The translations under genes were made by a program, and so were the position numbers. The notes under the pieces are model-generated. The model ran no database searches. It worked only from the letters and a program-made list of their open reading frames with translations, and was not told the origin of the DNA. A stretch of 64,000 bases of DNA from Nemertoderma westbladi (Eukaryota; Xenacoelomorpha; Nemertodermatida; Nemertodermatidae), in assembly GCA_032718475.1 (NCBI GenBank), contig JAUCBJ010000941.1, positions 26,043 through 90,042 on the forward strand, given 5' to 3'. Shown here in pieces: positions 1-14,500 of this stretch. Numbering within the stretch: position 1 is the first letter of the stretch; every line of letters begins with the position of its first letter.

Positions 1-869
1 TACAGTGCACTAATATAATCGCCATTTTAATGGTAAAGTATGGGACAATTTTCAATTGGCCGCCATGAAAATTCTGAGGGAGTGAAGATGAAACTAATTG
101 TTTTATACGATGACGCAACACAAACGTACTTTGCATTCCACTGGGTGATTAGGCTGAGTTACATCTCTGTGAATAAACTAAAAATTTCACTATTTTAGGT
201 AAAGTATGGGACATCACATGATTAACTTTATCGATTTCATTACAAAGGAATGAAACACTGGTGAAATTAAATGAAACCAAAAAAATTCGAAAATGGGTTT
301 GTTTTTGATTTGGTACATGCTCAGAAATGTTAATTTATTGGTCATAGGAAGTGCCTACAGGAAACGAAACTTTTGCACACTTTTATTCACATTTTGTGCA
401 GAGCAGGTGCATAATTTGTAATTCGACTATTTTTGAGAAACCACCTGTGTTGATACAATTTTTAGCACTGAATTCATAAAGTACGATAAATTTCGACCTA
501 AAATAAGTATAAATTAAAAGCTAGATCTAATTTTTCGAAATTAGTGGGGAGGTTGACCTTTTCATGGAATGAGCCTATTATGAAATATTTCATCAATTCG
601 CTTTCACTCCATCGTGTTAATATTCCCACGAGAGCAGGATTCGGAATATGTACAGTGTACAGTGTACACACCATCCCTGTTAGTACAACTATAATAGGAA
701 CTACTATAACGAACAAACGTTGTATAACAATTATTATTATGAATATTATTACAAACCAAATTGACATGACACCAAATCCAGGGGTAACAACCACACTACA
801 GGGGGCTAATGACGGTGAAATCCCGGTGAAATAATATTTTCTCGGCGAAATAACATTGACATTACCATT
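1..869. other. AT-rich sequence, no gene recognised
   Basis: No exon or RNA gene could be supported on either strand. The phrase GGTAAAGTATGGGACA occurs near 32 and again near 200 in slightly varied context. The modest ORFs on both strands at 498-887 match nothing I recognise and lack domain motifs. If the receptor gene to the right continues, this is intron or 3' flank, but no TM4-like exon is visible. Confidence 0.5.
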
Positions 870-1650
870 AACTGTTTTTTTGCGCAATAGGGGTTATTTG
901 GGGTTCTGGTTTCGATGGAATATATACGGGTTGCACCAGGCGTATCAAACTTGTATTTTTCGGTGCTGTGTGTAAAATTTGGTGCCAGCATGAAATTTTT
1001 AAAATCCATTCAATAGATTAAATTGCTTGTGACAACTTATTTCCTGCGTTTTAGAGGTTTATGGCGGTTCTGAATACAATGGAATAAATAATTATCTAAC
1101 GAGACATCTTAAACCTGTATTTTTCGGAAGTGGGTGCAAAATTTGGCGCTAGCACCAAATTTTGAAAACCATCAAATATATCAATTGATTGTGTAACCGT
1201 TTCTTGCGTTACAAGGGTTTGTAAGGGTTCTGAATTCAATGGTATATGTAAAAATTGCATAAGAGTATTCAAACTTGTATTTTTCGCCGGTGGGTGAAAA
1301 TTGTTGTAACAGCGGCACCAAAATTTTGAAAATAAGAAAATTTTCAAGAAAATTCAGTAGATAGTATCATCTTGTTTCTTGCGTTATACGGGTTTGTGGG
1401 GGTCCTGAATCCGATGGAATCAATAAAAACTACACTGGACATCTCAAACTTGTACTTTTTGGTTATCGGTACGAAATTTGGTGCTAGCACCAAAATTTGC
1501 CATATTACGCCGAAAAATACAAGTAGCAATGATCTGGCAAATTAGGAATGTATTCCATTAGAATCAGCGCCGCAGAAAACCTATAAATGTGAATTTATAG
1601 CATCGTATAAGTGAATTAAAAATTTTGTGTACAAACCGAAAAGTGCTGGT
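870..1650. repeat. Interspersed repeat built of about 155-bp tandem modules, copy 1 (no termini)
   Basis: Several degenerate modules each contain a phrase close to GGTGCTAGCACCAAATTTTG, then CTTGCGTTA..GGGTTT and a phrase like CTGAATTCAATGG. The block aligns from end to end, including unit order, with 49.7-50.47 kb, where the same modules lie inside a TTAA-flanked element. Here neither terminal inverted repeat is present, so this is a partial or decayed copy. The ORFs on the minus strand are by-products of the module. Confidence 0.8.
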
Positions 1651-2330
1651 TTACTTTTTTTTTTTACTAGATTTTACTACTTTTACTCTATTTATTTTTC
1701 TACTAGGATTTACTAGAGTTTCTAAATTACCTGTCGAATATATAAACTGGTCATTCACGGTGGTGAATTTATCTCAATTTTATAACAAAACACCAACGCT
1801 TGCGATCTGGGATAATATAATAATTATTTACTAGTTATAATTAGTATATGGTCAATGGGCAGGGCATAACGTGTACTATATTATATAAATTAAGTGTTTA
1901 GTGAGGCTGAACCCAACCAAATGCAAATATTCTGGGAAAAAAGTAGTCAGTCAGTTCAGCATATAGATACTCATAAAATTATAGCTCTGCTTTAGACTCT
2001 ATCATATTCATAATATGAATGAATATGATACAAACTATGAAAACATTAATTGTATTGTATTCCATTACATTTGCTTATGTTTAAATTTGTTTGAATTTAA
2101 AAGAAAATTTAAATTGATGTTTTTTTTTTTAATTTACATTAATTGTAAATTTTGTCAACAATTAGTTGAAATCAATAGCCGGCCAAAAAAATGAAATCCG
2201 GCCGGAGCCGGAACCGGATTTTTTTTTCACAAAATTCGTAAAACCCCTAGTTTTTGCCAATAGCAGCCCTCCCCTTAATATCTGCTGTACCAAATATTCC
2301 CGTCCAACATATTAAATACTAATAACTTAC
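1651..2330. other. AT-rich flank of receptor exon, no gene
   Basis: The stretch has long T and A runs and a short GC-rich inverted motif (CCGGCC..GGCCGG..CCGGAACCGG) at about 2178-2220. No further receptor exon (cytoplasmic loop or TM4) is recognisable. Confidence 0.5.
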
Positions 2331-2527
2331 AGCGTAGTTATCTTCCTCGTCTCCCTCTATAACGGCTTCCTGAACACAGAAGATTTGCCCAAGGAAGTGG
2401 AGGACAAAACGTTTCAGCCATAATGGGACCGGAGTGTCGTACTGGCCTCTATAGTGAATGTCGAGAACCACAACAGTGAGGACAGTAGACATGGTAATAA
2501 GTACAATTACTGCGAAATAGTACTGAG
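2331..2527 (-). CDS. nAChR exon 8: TM3 and start of cytoplasmic loop
   Basis: The exon encodes [20 protein letters not shown] (TM3), then [19 protein letters not shown] and an acidic stretch EGDEEDNYA that opens the intracellular loop. The acceptor is ATATTTCAG (an in-exon CTCAG is a decoy that breaks phase) and the donor is GTAAGTTA. The rest of the loop and TM4 are not seen to the left. Confidence 0.92.
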
Positions 2528-5500
2528 CTGAAATATAATAAAACGACTGCAGTTAATGGGATACAAAGTCAACTTGAGATAGAAGGGTAAGGCTATTTTT
2601 ATTTTAATCGGCTATTCTGCATATATTATGAAAATACAAATATCTGTCTGTATGAGCTAACAGAAAGATTTACAATATGAAAATACTCAACTAGTCCGTA
2701 TTGTAATCTACGATGCACAAATATAAAAGGAAAGTCCAACTAACCCAAATATGGAACAGATTCGGATGTGGAAGGCATCTTATCAGCAACCATAAGCAGA
2801 AACACAGTTAGTGCTAACAGCACCGTTAGTTGCATTCCGATCTACAGTAAATCCCGAGAAAAACAGAACGTTGAATTAAGTGAAAACATACCAGCAGCTC
2901 TGGTTGAAAACCAGAAATAAATAGAATACTCTAATACAATCCTCGTTACGTTCGGTTGGCAATATAAACAAATAAAAATATAAACGGATGATGTCGGATG
3001 ACATCTACGGCCACATCTACAGCCACATCTACGGCTACATCTACGGCCACATCTACGGCCACATCTACGGCCACATCTACGGCTACATATACGGCCACAT
3101 CTACGGCTACATCTACGGCCACATCTACGGCCACATCTACGGCCGCATCTACGGCCACATCTACGGCTACATCTACGGCTACATCTACGGCCACATCTAC
3201 GGCCACATCTACGGCCACATCTACGGCTACATCTACGGCCACATCTACGGCCACATCTACGGCCACATCTACGGCCACATCTACGGCCACATCTACGGCC
3301 ACATCTACGGCTACATCTACGGCTACATCTACGGCTACATCTACGGCCACATCTACGGCCACATCTACGGCCACATCTACGGCCACGTCTACGGCCACAT
3401 CTACGGCCACATCTACGGCCACATCTACGGCTACATCTACGGGCATATCTACGGCCACATCTACGGCCACATCTTCGGCTACATCTACGGCTACATCTAC
3501 GGCCACATCTACGGCCACATCTACGGCCACATCTACGGCCACATCTACGGCCACATCTACGGCTACATCTACGGCCACATCTATGGCCACATCTACGCCT
3601 CATCTACGGCCACATCTACGGCTACATCTACGGCCACATCTACGGCCACATCTACGGCTACATCTACGGGTACGGCCACATCTACGGCTACATCTACGGC
3701 CACATCTACGGCTACATCTACGGGCACATCTACGGCCACATATACGGCCACATCTACGGCTACATCTACGGCTACATCTACGGCCACATCTACGGCCACA
3801 TCTACGGCTACATCTACGGCCACATCTACGGCCACATCTACAGCCACATCTACGGCCACATCTACAGGCACATCTACAGCCACATCTACGGCCACATATA
3901 CAGCCACATCTACGGCCACATATACGGCCACATCTACGGCCACATATACGGCCACATCTACGGCTACATCTACGGCCACATCTACGGCCACATCTACGGC
4001 TACATCTAAGGCCACATCTACGGCCACATCTACGGCTACATCTACGGCCATATCTACGGCCACATCTACGGCCACATCTACGACCACATCTACGGCTACA
4101 TCTACGGCCACATCTACGGCCACATCTACAGCCACATCTACGGCCACATCTACAGCCACATCTACGGCTACATCTACGGCCATATCTACGGCTACATCTA
4201 CGGCCACATCTACGGCCACATCAACGGCCACATCTACGGCCACATCTACGGCCACATCTACGACCACATCTATGGCCACATCTATGGCCACATCTATGGC
4301 CATGCTGTCCCTATCGAAAATTGGAACCGTTCTAGTTGTAAGCGATGCTTTGTATTTATAATTTAAATTAAATACGAATAGGCCTAATACTAACCTTCTC
4401 CCCACTGTCTGCTGGTAGATAGAATCCGATAAGAGCAAGGAATGTGATGAGGATACAAGGGAGGATGATGTTGAAGAAATAATAGGTAGACCGGCGCCGG
4501 ATCTGCATAACGAAGTTCACCTCGGGATAAGGATTAACGCAACAGTCGTAGTTCCGATCTATAAGACTCGACTAAAAAAACAATGGATCCCAGGGTATAG
4601 CCTTCTATACACAATGGATCCCAAGGTATAGCCTCCTATACACAATGGATCCCAGGGTACCGCCTCCTATACACAATGGATCCCAGGGTATTGCCTTCTA
4701 TACACAATGGATCCCAGGGTATCGCATTCTATACACAATGGATCCCAGGGTATCGCATCCTATACACAATGGATCCCAGGGTATCGCCTCCTATACACAA
4801 TGGATACCAGGATATTGCATCCTATACACAATGGATCCCAGGGTATCGCATCCTATACACAATGGATCCCAGGGTATCGCCTCCTATACACAATGGATCC
4901 CAGGGTATCGTATCCTATACACAATGGATCCCAGAGTATCGCATCCTATACACAATGGATCCCAGGGTATCGCATCCTATACACAATGGATCCCAGGGTA
5001 TCGCATCCTATACACAATGGATCCCAGGGTATCGCCTCCTATACACAATGGATCCCAGGGTAGATCTCCTATACACAATGGATCCCAGGGTATCGCATCC
5101 TATACACAATGGATCCCAGGGTATCGCCTCCTATACACAATGGATCCCAGGGTATCGCCTCCTATACACAATGGATCCCAGGGTATCGCATCCTATACAC
5201 AATGGATCCCAGGGTATCGCCTCCTATACACAATGGTTCCCAGGGTATCGTATCCTATACATAATGGATCCAGGGTATCGTATCCTATGCACAATGGATC
5301 CCAGGGTATCGCATCCTATACACAATGGATCCCAGGGTATCGCCTCCTATACACAATGGTTCCCAGGGTATCGTATCCTATACATAATGGATCCCAGGGC
5401 CAGAGTATCGTCTCCTATACACAATGGATCCCAGGGTATCGCCTCTTAACACAATGGATCCCAGGGTATCGCACCCTATACACAATGGATCCCAGGGTAT

Positions 5501-8500
5501 CACATCCTATACACAATGGATCCCAGGGTATCGCATCCTATACACAATGGATCCCAGGGTATCGCCTCCTATACACAATGGTTCCCAGGGTATCGCCTCC
5601 TATACACAATGGTTCCCAGGGTATCGTATCCTATACATAATGGATCCCAGGGCCAGAGTATCGTCTCCTATACACAATGGATCCCAGGGTATCGCCTCCT
5701 ATACACAATGGATCCCAGGGTATCGCCTCCTATACACAATGGTTCCCAGGGTATCGTATCCTATACATAATGGATCCCAGGGCCAGAGTATCGTCTCCTA
5801 TACACAATGGATCCCAGGGTATCGCCTCTTAACACAATGGATCCCAGGGTATCGCACCCTATACACAATGGATCCCAGGGTATCACATCCTATACATAAT
5901 GGATCCAGGGTACCGTATCCTATACACAAGGGATCCCAGGGTACCGCTTCCTATACACAATGGATACCAGGGTATCGCATCCTATACAGAATGGATCCCA
6001 GGGTATCGCATCCTATACACAATGGATCCCAGGGTATCGAATCATATACACCATGGATCCCAGGGTATCGCATCCTAAACACAATGGATCCCAGGGTATC
6101 GCCTCCTATACACAATGGATCCCAGGGTATCGCATCCTATACACAATAGATCCCAGGGTATCGCCTCCTATACACAATGGATCCCATAGTATCGCATCCT
6201 ATACACAATGGATCCCAGGGTACCGCCTCCTATACACAATGGATCCCATGGTATCGCATCCTATACACAATGGATCCCAAGGTATAGCCTCCTATACACA
6301 ATGGATCCCAGGGTATCGCATCCTATACACAATGGATCCCAAAGGCATCGCATCCTATACACCATGGATCCGAGGGTACCGCATCCTATACACCATGGAT
6401 CCCAGGGTACCGCCTCCTATACACAATGGATCCCAGGGTATCGCATCCTATACACAATGGATCCCAGGGTATCGAATCATATACACCATGGATCCCAGGG
6501 TATCGCATCCTATACACAATGGATCCCAGGGTATCGCATCCTATACACAATGGATCCCAGGGTATCGAATCATATACACCATGGATCCCAGGGTATCGCA
6601 TCCTAAACACAATGGATCCCAGGGTATCGCCTCCTATACACAATGGATCCCAGGGTATCGCATCCTATACACAATAGATCCCAGGGTATCGCCTCCTATA
6701 CACAATGGATCCCATAGTATCGCCCCTATACACAATGGATCCCAGGGTATCGCCTCCTATACACAATGGATCCCAGGGTATCGCATCCTATACACAATGG
6801 ATCCCAAGGTATAGCCTCCTATACACAATGGATCCCAGGGTATCGCATCCTATACACAATGGATCCCAAAGGCATCGCATCCTATACACCATGGATCCGA
6901 GGGTACCGCATCCTATACACCATGGATCCCAGGGTACCGCCTCCTATACACAATGGATCCCAGGGTATCGCATCCTATACACAATGGATCCCAGGGTATC
7001 GCATCCTATACACAATGGATCCCAGGGTAGATCTCCTATACACAATGGATCCCAGGGTATCGCCTCCTATACACAATGGATCCCAGGGTAACGCATCCTA
7101 TACACCATGGATCCCAGGGTACCGCTTCCTATACACAATGGATCCCAGGGTATCGCATCCTATACACAATGGATCCCAGGGTATCGCATCCTATACACAA
7201 TGGATCCCAGGGTATCGCATCATATACACAATGGATCCCAGGGTAACGCATCCTATACACAATGGATCCCAGGGTAACGCATCCTATACACCATGGATCC
7301 CAGGATACCGCTTCCTATACACAATGGATCCCAGGGTATCGCATCCTATACACAATGGATCCCAGGGTATCGCCCCCTATACACCATGGATCCCATAGTA
7401 TCGCATCATATACACCATGGATCCCAGGGTATCGCATCCTAAACACAATGGATCCCAGGGTATCGCCTCCTATACACAATGGATCCCAGGGTATCGCATC
7501 CTATACACAATAGATCCCAGGGTATCGCCTCCTATACACAATGGATCCCAGGGTATCGCCTCCTATACACAATGGATCCCAGGGTATCGCATCCTATACA
7601 CAATGGATCCCAAGGTATAGCCTCCTATACACAATGGATCCCAGGGTATCGCATCCTATACACAATGGATACCAAATGCATCGCATCCTATACACCATGG
7701 ATCCCAGGGTATCGCATCCTAAACACAATGGATCCCAGGGTATCGCCTCCTATACACAATGGATCCCAGGGTAGATCTCCTATACACAATGGATCCCAGG
7801 GTATCGTATCCTATACACAAAGGATCCCAGGGTATCGTATCCTATACACAATGGATCCCAGGGTACCGCCTCCTATACACAATGGATCCCAGGGTATCGC
7901 CTCTTATACACAATGGATCCCAGGGTATCGCATCCTATACACACTGGACCCCAGGGTATCGCATCCTATACACAATGGATCCCAGGGTACAGCCTCCTAT
8001 ACACAATGGATCCAAAGGTATCGCATCCTATACACAATGGATCCTAGGGTACCGCCTCCTATACACAATGGATCCCAGGGTATCGCCTCCTATACACAAT
8101 GGATCCCAGGGTATTGCATCCTATACACAATGGACCCCAGGGTATCGCATCCTATACACAATGGATCCCAGGGTACCGCCTCCTATACACAATGAATCCC
8201 AGGGTATCGCTTCCTATACACAATGGATCCCAGGGTATCGCCCCCTATACACCATGGATCCCATAGTATCGCATCCTATACACAATGGATCCCAGGGTAC
8301 CGCCTCCTATACACAATGGATCCCAGGGTATCGCATCCTATACACAATGGATCCCAGGGTAGATCTCCTATACACAATGGATCCCAGGGTATCGCCTCCT
8401 ATACACAATGGATCCCAGGGTATCGCCTCCTCTTACACAATGGATCCCAGGGTATCGCATCCTATAAACAATGGATCCCAAGGTATAGCCTCCTATACAC

Positions 8501-11500
8501 AATGGATCCCAGGGTATCGCATCCTATAAACAATGGATCCCAAGGTATAGCCTCATATACACAATGGATCCCAGGGTATCGCATCCTATACACAATGGAT
8601 CCCAAGGTATTGCATCCTATACACAATGGATCCCAGGGAATCGCATCCTATACACAATGGATCCCAGGGTACCGCCTCCTATACACAATGGATCCCAGGG
8701 TATCGCATCCTATACACAATGGATCCCAGGGTATCGCCTCCTATACACAATGGATCCCAGGGTATCGCATCCTATACACAATGGATCCCAGGGTACAGCC
8801 TCCTATACACAATGGACCCCAGGGTATCGCCTCCTATACACAATGGATCCCAGGGTATCGCATCCTATACACAATGGATCCCAGGGTATCGCCTCCTATA
8901 CACAATTGATCCCAGGGTATCGCATCCTATACACAATGGATCCCTGGGTATCGCCTCCTATACACAATGGATCCCAAGGTATCGCATCCTATAAACAATG
9001 GATCCCAGGGAATCGCATCCTATACACAATGGATCCCAGGGTAGATCTCCTCTACACAATGGATCCCAGGGTATCGCATCCTATACACAATGGATCCCAA
9101 GGTATCGCATCCTATACACAATGGATCCCAGGGTATCGCATCCTATACACAATGGATCCCATAGTATCGCATCCTATACACAATGGATCCCAGGGTACCG
9201 CCTCCTATACACAATGGATCCCAGGGTAACGCATCCTATACACCATGGATCCCAGGGTATCGCATCCTATACACAATGGATCCCATAGTATCGCATCCTA
9301 TACACAATGGATCCCAGGGTACCGCCTCCTATACACAATGGATCCCAGGGTAAATCTCCTGTACACAATGGATCCAGGGTAGATATCTCCTATACACAAT
9401 GGATCCAGGGTAGATATATCCTATACACAATGGATCCAGGGTAGATATATCCTATACACAATGGATCCAGGGTAGATATATCCTATACACAATGGATCCC
9501 TGGGTAGATATCTCCTATACACAATGGATCCCAGGGTAGATCTCCTATACACAATGGATCCCAGGGTAGATCTCCTATACACAATGAATCTAGTAGTAGG
9601 CCTTGATCTGAAATATGTTAGAAATTAACTAAACTAAAAGCTTCGATTATTTAGTTTAAAAATCAACAAAAGCCGTTGTGAGTTTACCGGAAGTTGGTTG
9701 GTATAATTTTTATCTTCCTGGGAAATTAGCAATCACGTCATCCCTAAATATGGTGAAAAACAACGAAAAAACAAGATTACAACATATTATTGCCTCACGT
9801 TTTCTGACTTACATTGAAAAATTCAAGATCCCACTCCCCATTTGGCACGTAGAGTTCTGTATCTCCCTCTAACACCTCGAAATCAATACCAGTTTTATCG
9901 AAATCCCACGAGGTCATTGTAATAGCACAGTGTTGTACATCGAATGGGAAGTGGAGTGTGTTCACTTTACATGAAGTCCTGATGACATCCGGTCGCATCC
10001 ATGATAGTGTTCCGTCGTACGTCGCCCAGATTCGAGTTGGCCAAATTTCTGGAATCTCGAAAGGCGCTGCCCTGAGTAATTAATAAACTTATTATTTATT
10101 ATTTCTTATTTATTTATTTCCTCCAAAATTATAAAATAAAAATAACGCACAATACCCTACAAAATAAACATTTACATACAACAATAATAAACATTTACTT
10201 ATGATTCTCAAATTTTTCGCTTAAACAAAAACGTATAAACAATAAAAAACGTTAAAATAATCACAAACTAAAAATAAATAATATATCTATTTATTAGATG
10301 GAAAACAAACAATTTGCGACTTTTCCCGTTGATCTCGAGACATAATTTATCAAGCGAATGTCTGCGATCGATGTCAATTCTCTGAGTCTTAAGGGAAATA
10401 AAGGGAAATTGTTTTACATCAAATACGTAATTTTATTCATAAAAGTACAAAATTTTCGTTCACTGAACTCCATCCCCTCGACTCGTTTATTCTGAATAAT
10501 ATATATATATATTATCTCAAATATCAATAAGAAATATTTATATTGATCGTTTGTAATCAATAAATATTTAGCTTCAACAAACAATACACAAACTGGACGG
10601 ATTATTTTGTCTTGCTATATTGGTGGTTGTGTCCTTCCCTTCCTGCGCTCTTTAGCGGGATAGCAAGGCACTTCTTGTAATAATAAATCAATTTTATATT
10701 ATTAAATTGAAATTACTTACGAGTTAATAATGATAATATCAGGCCTCCAAACATTGTTAGGCGGAAGAAGTACGGCAGTTATTCCACCATGTTTCAAAGG
10801 GTTCCATGATAAATATGGATCTCTCCATTTCTACATATTAAATATAATAATATAACAACTACTTACTATTAATTAATCAACTTTTCGTAATTTACATACA
10901 CCCAGTAGTAGGTAGTAGGTATAGTCTTAGCAAATCATGTTTTGAGCCTGTTTCAAAATTCGATTTGGTAACGTATGAAAAATTAGCAACTTTGGACAGC
11001 ATTAGCTCAAACAGATGTGGCTTTAAATCAAACAAAGTTTGTGATAGGACATAGCTGGGAGTGTCGGCTTTCCACAAAGTGAAACATTTGATTATATGCA
11101 TATAGGCATTCTCATTTGCTTGAGCTTAGAATGCAAAGTATCGCATGGAACGCAGAAAAATGGCTTATCAATAAAACCTCTAACTCTACCGTTAAACTTA
11201 TTTTAACCAAGACAAGTAGCTGTGCTAATCACCGGTACAACAGTCACACCATAGATCGATTTACACTATACAGTATGCACTACTGTACTAACTCGGTACA
11301 GTACACAACAACTAATTAGAACATTAATTATTGTTTTTTGCTACGATTGGTTTTATATTTTCATATTGCACTTTGTTAATAGCACAATTGTATAACACAG
11401 GTAGCTTCAATCCTCTCAAAATTATTAAATTTAGAATCCTGTTAAAAATTTATTTAATTTAAAATGTTGACCTTAAAAACAGTAGAATCTCGATGTAACA

Positions 11501-14500
11501 AATGTTACAAGATGTTTTAATTTGTTAATAAATTTAGTAACGTATGGAAAAACGTTAGGTATGGAAAATAACTTTGAACTCCAATAAATCTGCTGGCATC
11601 CAGAATGACGGACTGATATTTTATACAGTTGTGGACCATGACATAAATTACAACTTTTGAAGGTTACAAAGCCTTCCCTTTCCATTTACCACTTCTGTGA
11701 TAAAGATTCGAAGTCAAAGTAACGTATGGAAGTAACGTATGGACTGAAAATTGGACAAGCCATTGCATTATTGAAATGTACATCAGAGTTTGGAACATTT
11801 GTGTTTTGGACTTGGTATCTGGTATCATGCCATAATACATTCTTACTTTGGATTAGATACAAGGACTACTTCTGTTAATAGTTTTTTCAATGTTGTTTGT
11901 AATTCTTGAAATTCTATGAAATTTTTTCCCTAATACAGCTGCTCAGCTTATTACTGTTAATTATCAGCTTAGATAAACAATCACTAATGGTTTCCCACAC
12001 TTTAATCTATTATCTACAGTACAACATTCTATCATAAAAAATAAACAGTGTCGGCGTACCCAGCAACTTAGCGCCCCCCAGATATCACGGTTAGCCACAC
12101 ATAGTGCCGGCGTACCCAGCAACATACCGGACCCACATCTCGCGGTCCGCCACACACAGTGTCGGCGGACTCAGCAACATAGCGCCCCAGATCTCGCGGT
12201 CAGCCACACACAGTGCCGGCGGACCCAGCAACATAGCGCCCCCAGATCTCGCGGTCAGCCACGGCGGACCCAGCAACATAGCGCCCCAGATCTAACGGTC
12301 AGCCACACACAGTGTCGGCGGACCCAGCAACATAGCGCCCCAGATCTCGCGGTCAGCCACACACAGTGCCGGCGGACCCAGCAACATAGCGCCCCCAAAT
12401 CTCGCGGTCAGCCACGGCGGACCCAGCAACATAGCGCCCCAGATCTCGCGGTCAGCCACACACAGTGCCGGCGGACCCAGCAACATAGCGCCCCCAGATC
12501 TCGCGGTCAGCCACGGCGGACCCAGCAACATAGCGCCCCAGATCTAACGGTCAGCCACACACAGTGTCGGCGGACCCAGCAACATAGCGCCCCCAGATCT
12601 CGCGGTCCGCCATACATAGTGCCGGCGTACCCAGCAATATAGCGGCCCTAGATCTCACGGTCAGCCACACACAGTGCCGGCGGACCCAGCAATATAGCGA
12701 CCCCAGATCTCGCGGCCAGCCACACACAGTGTCGGCGGACCCAGCAACATAGCGCCCCCAGATCTCGCGGTCCGCCATACATAGTGCCGGCGTACCCAGC
12801 AACTTAGCGCCCCCCAGATCTCGCGGTAAGCCACACACAGTGTCGGCGTACCCTGCAACATAGCGACCCCAGATCTCACGGTCAGCCACACACAGTGCCG
12901 GCGGACCCAGCAACATAGCGCCCCCAGATCTCGCGGTCCGCCATACATAGTGCCGGCGTACCCAGCAACTTAGCGCCCCCCAGATCTCACGGTTAGCCAC
13001 ACACAGTGCCGGCGTACCCAGCAACTTAGCGCCCCCCAGATCTCACGGTCAGCCACACACAGTGCCGGCGGACCCAGCAACATAGCGCCCCCAGATCTCA
13101 CGGTCAGCCACACACAGTGCCGGTGGACCCAGCAACATAGCGATCCCAGATCCCACGGTCAGCCACACAGTGTAACACTCGACGATATAACACTTCATTG
13201 CTTATGTGTGAATCATAAACAAAGTTGTTCACCCTGCGCAGCATCCTGGTGTATGTAACATCCAGAGACAGGGTGTCTTCAAGCAGTTTGAGCCCCGCAT
13301 ACTGCCTTAGAGCAGCACATTTCCCACCGCTGCACGGAAAAGGCGCACCCTTAAAGTGCTCTTCCTGCATATCACAGCTCTTCCAGATCCTGCATAGTTG
13401 GTGGATGGCAGACCAGGCTTTCCGGCGATCAGGCTTTGAGATCTTGACCAGACCTCCGAACTCATAATCCAAGGTGGCAGAAAGTTATTCACAGGACTAA
13501 CCAGTCCATTCAGCGATTGAATGTTATTAAGATTAATTTTCTGGTGGTCTGAGTCCAAATGTTTACTGTCAGATTCCTCTACGGTAGATAACAGCTTCTG
13601 TGCTCCTTCCAGTGCCTCTGTCAGTAGACCAACGTCATAAGAAGAGTCACGATCGGTTAGGTGTTCTGATGGAGACACACGACAACGACTACCTGATTTA
13701 AAGGATTACCTATATTTCAACCCCATCAGCAATATTAATATCGAGGGTTCATTGCACTTTAGAACCAGACTTCAAAAGAACCATATCGAGAGATGTCCGC
13801 AGCACATTCATGACGTACTTGAGATACGAACCGCCTAACCGCTGCAGACCTCCGAAATTTAGTGGGCCATATATATTTATCTTAGTTAAAATCCCTAAAA
13901 CAGTAGGTCTAGCGTGGCGAAAGTACTTGGCCATAACTATAATTATGTCCTCTTTCAGATGAGGCAAATAAAATTAATTAGTTCCAGCAGTTTTCGAATT
14001 ATGGGGAGTTCATGGCACCCATTTCAGCACCTTCCGGAAATGAAAAAATATACACAAAATGCGCGTGAAGACTTTGGTAATAACCATTATGATTTTTTGG
14101 TGTGTTGAATTGATTTCATTATTAATAATCAAAGGTGAGATTAGAAGTCAAAACACCGACTTAAAATAGACAGTAGACACTAGGTTATTATTAATAATGA
14201 ATTATTCAACACAACAAAAATCATATGATTATATCAAAGTCTTTAAAGGAAGGGGTACTTTTTTCAATTCCAAAAGGCGCTGATATTGGTGCTAGGAACT
14301 CCTCATATCTCGAAAACTGCTGGAGCTATTCAATTTTTATTTGCCTCATCTGAAAGAGGAGATAATTCTAGTTATGGCCAAGTACTTTCGACGCGCTAGA
14401 CCTACTGTTTTAGGGACTCTAACTAAGATAAATAACTGGAACACTAAATTTAGGAGCTGTACAGCGGCTTGGCGGGTCGTATGTAGGTCATGACACATAG

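Noticed and set aside
498-887. 129-codon minus ORF with hydrophobic stretch as a possible receptor TM4 exon
   Set aside because: The hydrophobic part does not match TM4, and no acceptor and phase fit the preceding exon.
2842-4438. Long ORFs on both strands (RRCG, VAVD, TATS and HIYG repeats)
   Set aside because: They translate a 12-bp satellite in several frames and strands inside a receptor intron. The unit simply lacks stop codons.
4645-9288. Many ORFs of about 80-330 codons reading [20 protein letters not shown]
   Set aside because: All come from the 31-bp repeat, rotating through frames. There are no splice signals or non-repeat coding sequence.
12104-13024. GC-rich ORFs on both strands
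   Set aside because: Products of the 54-55-bp repeat, open on both strands.
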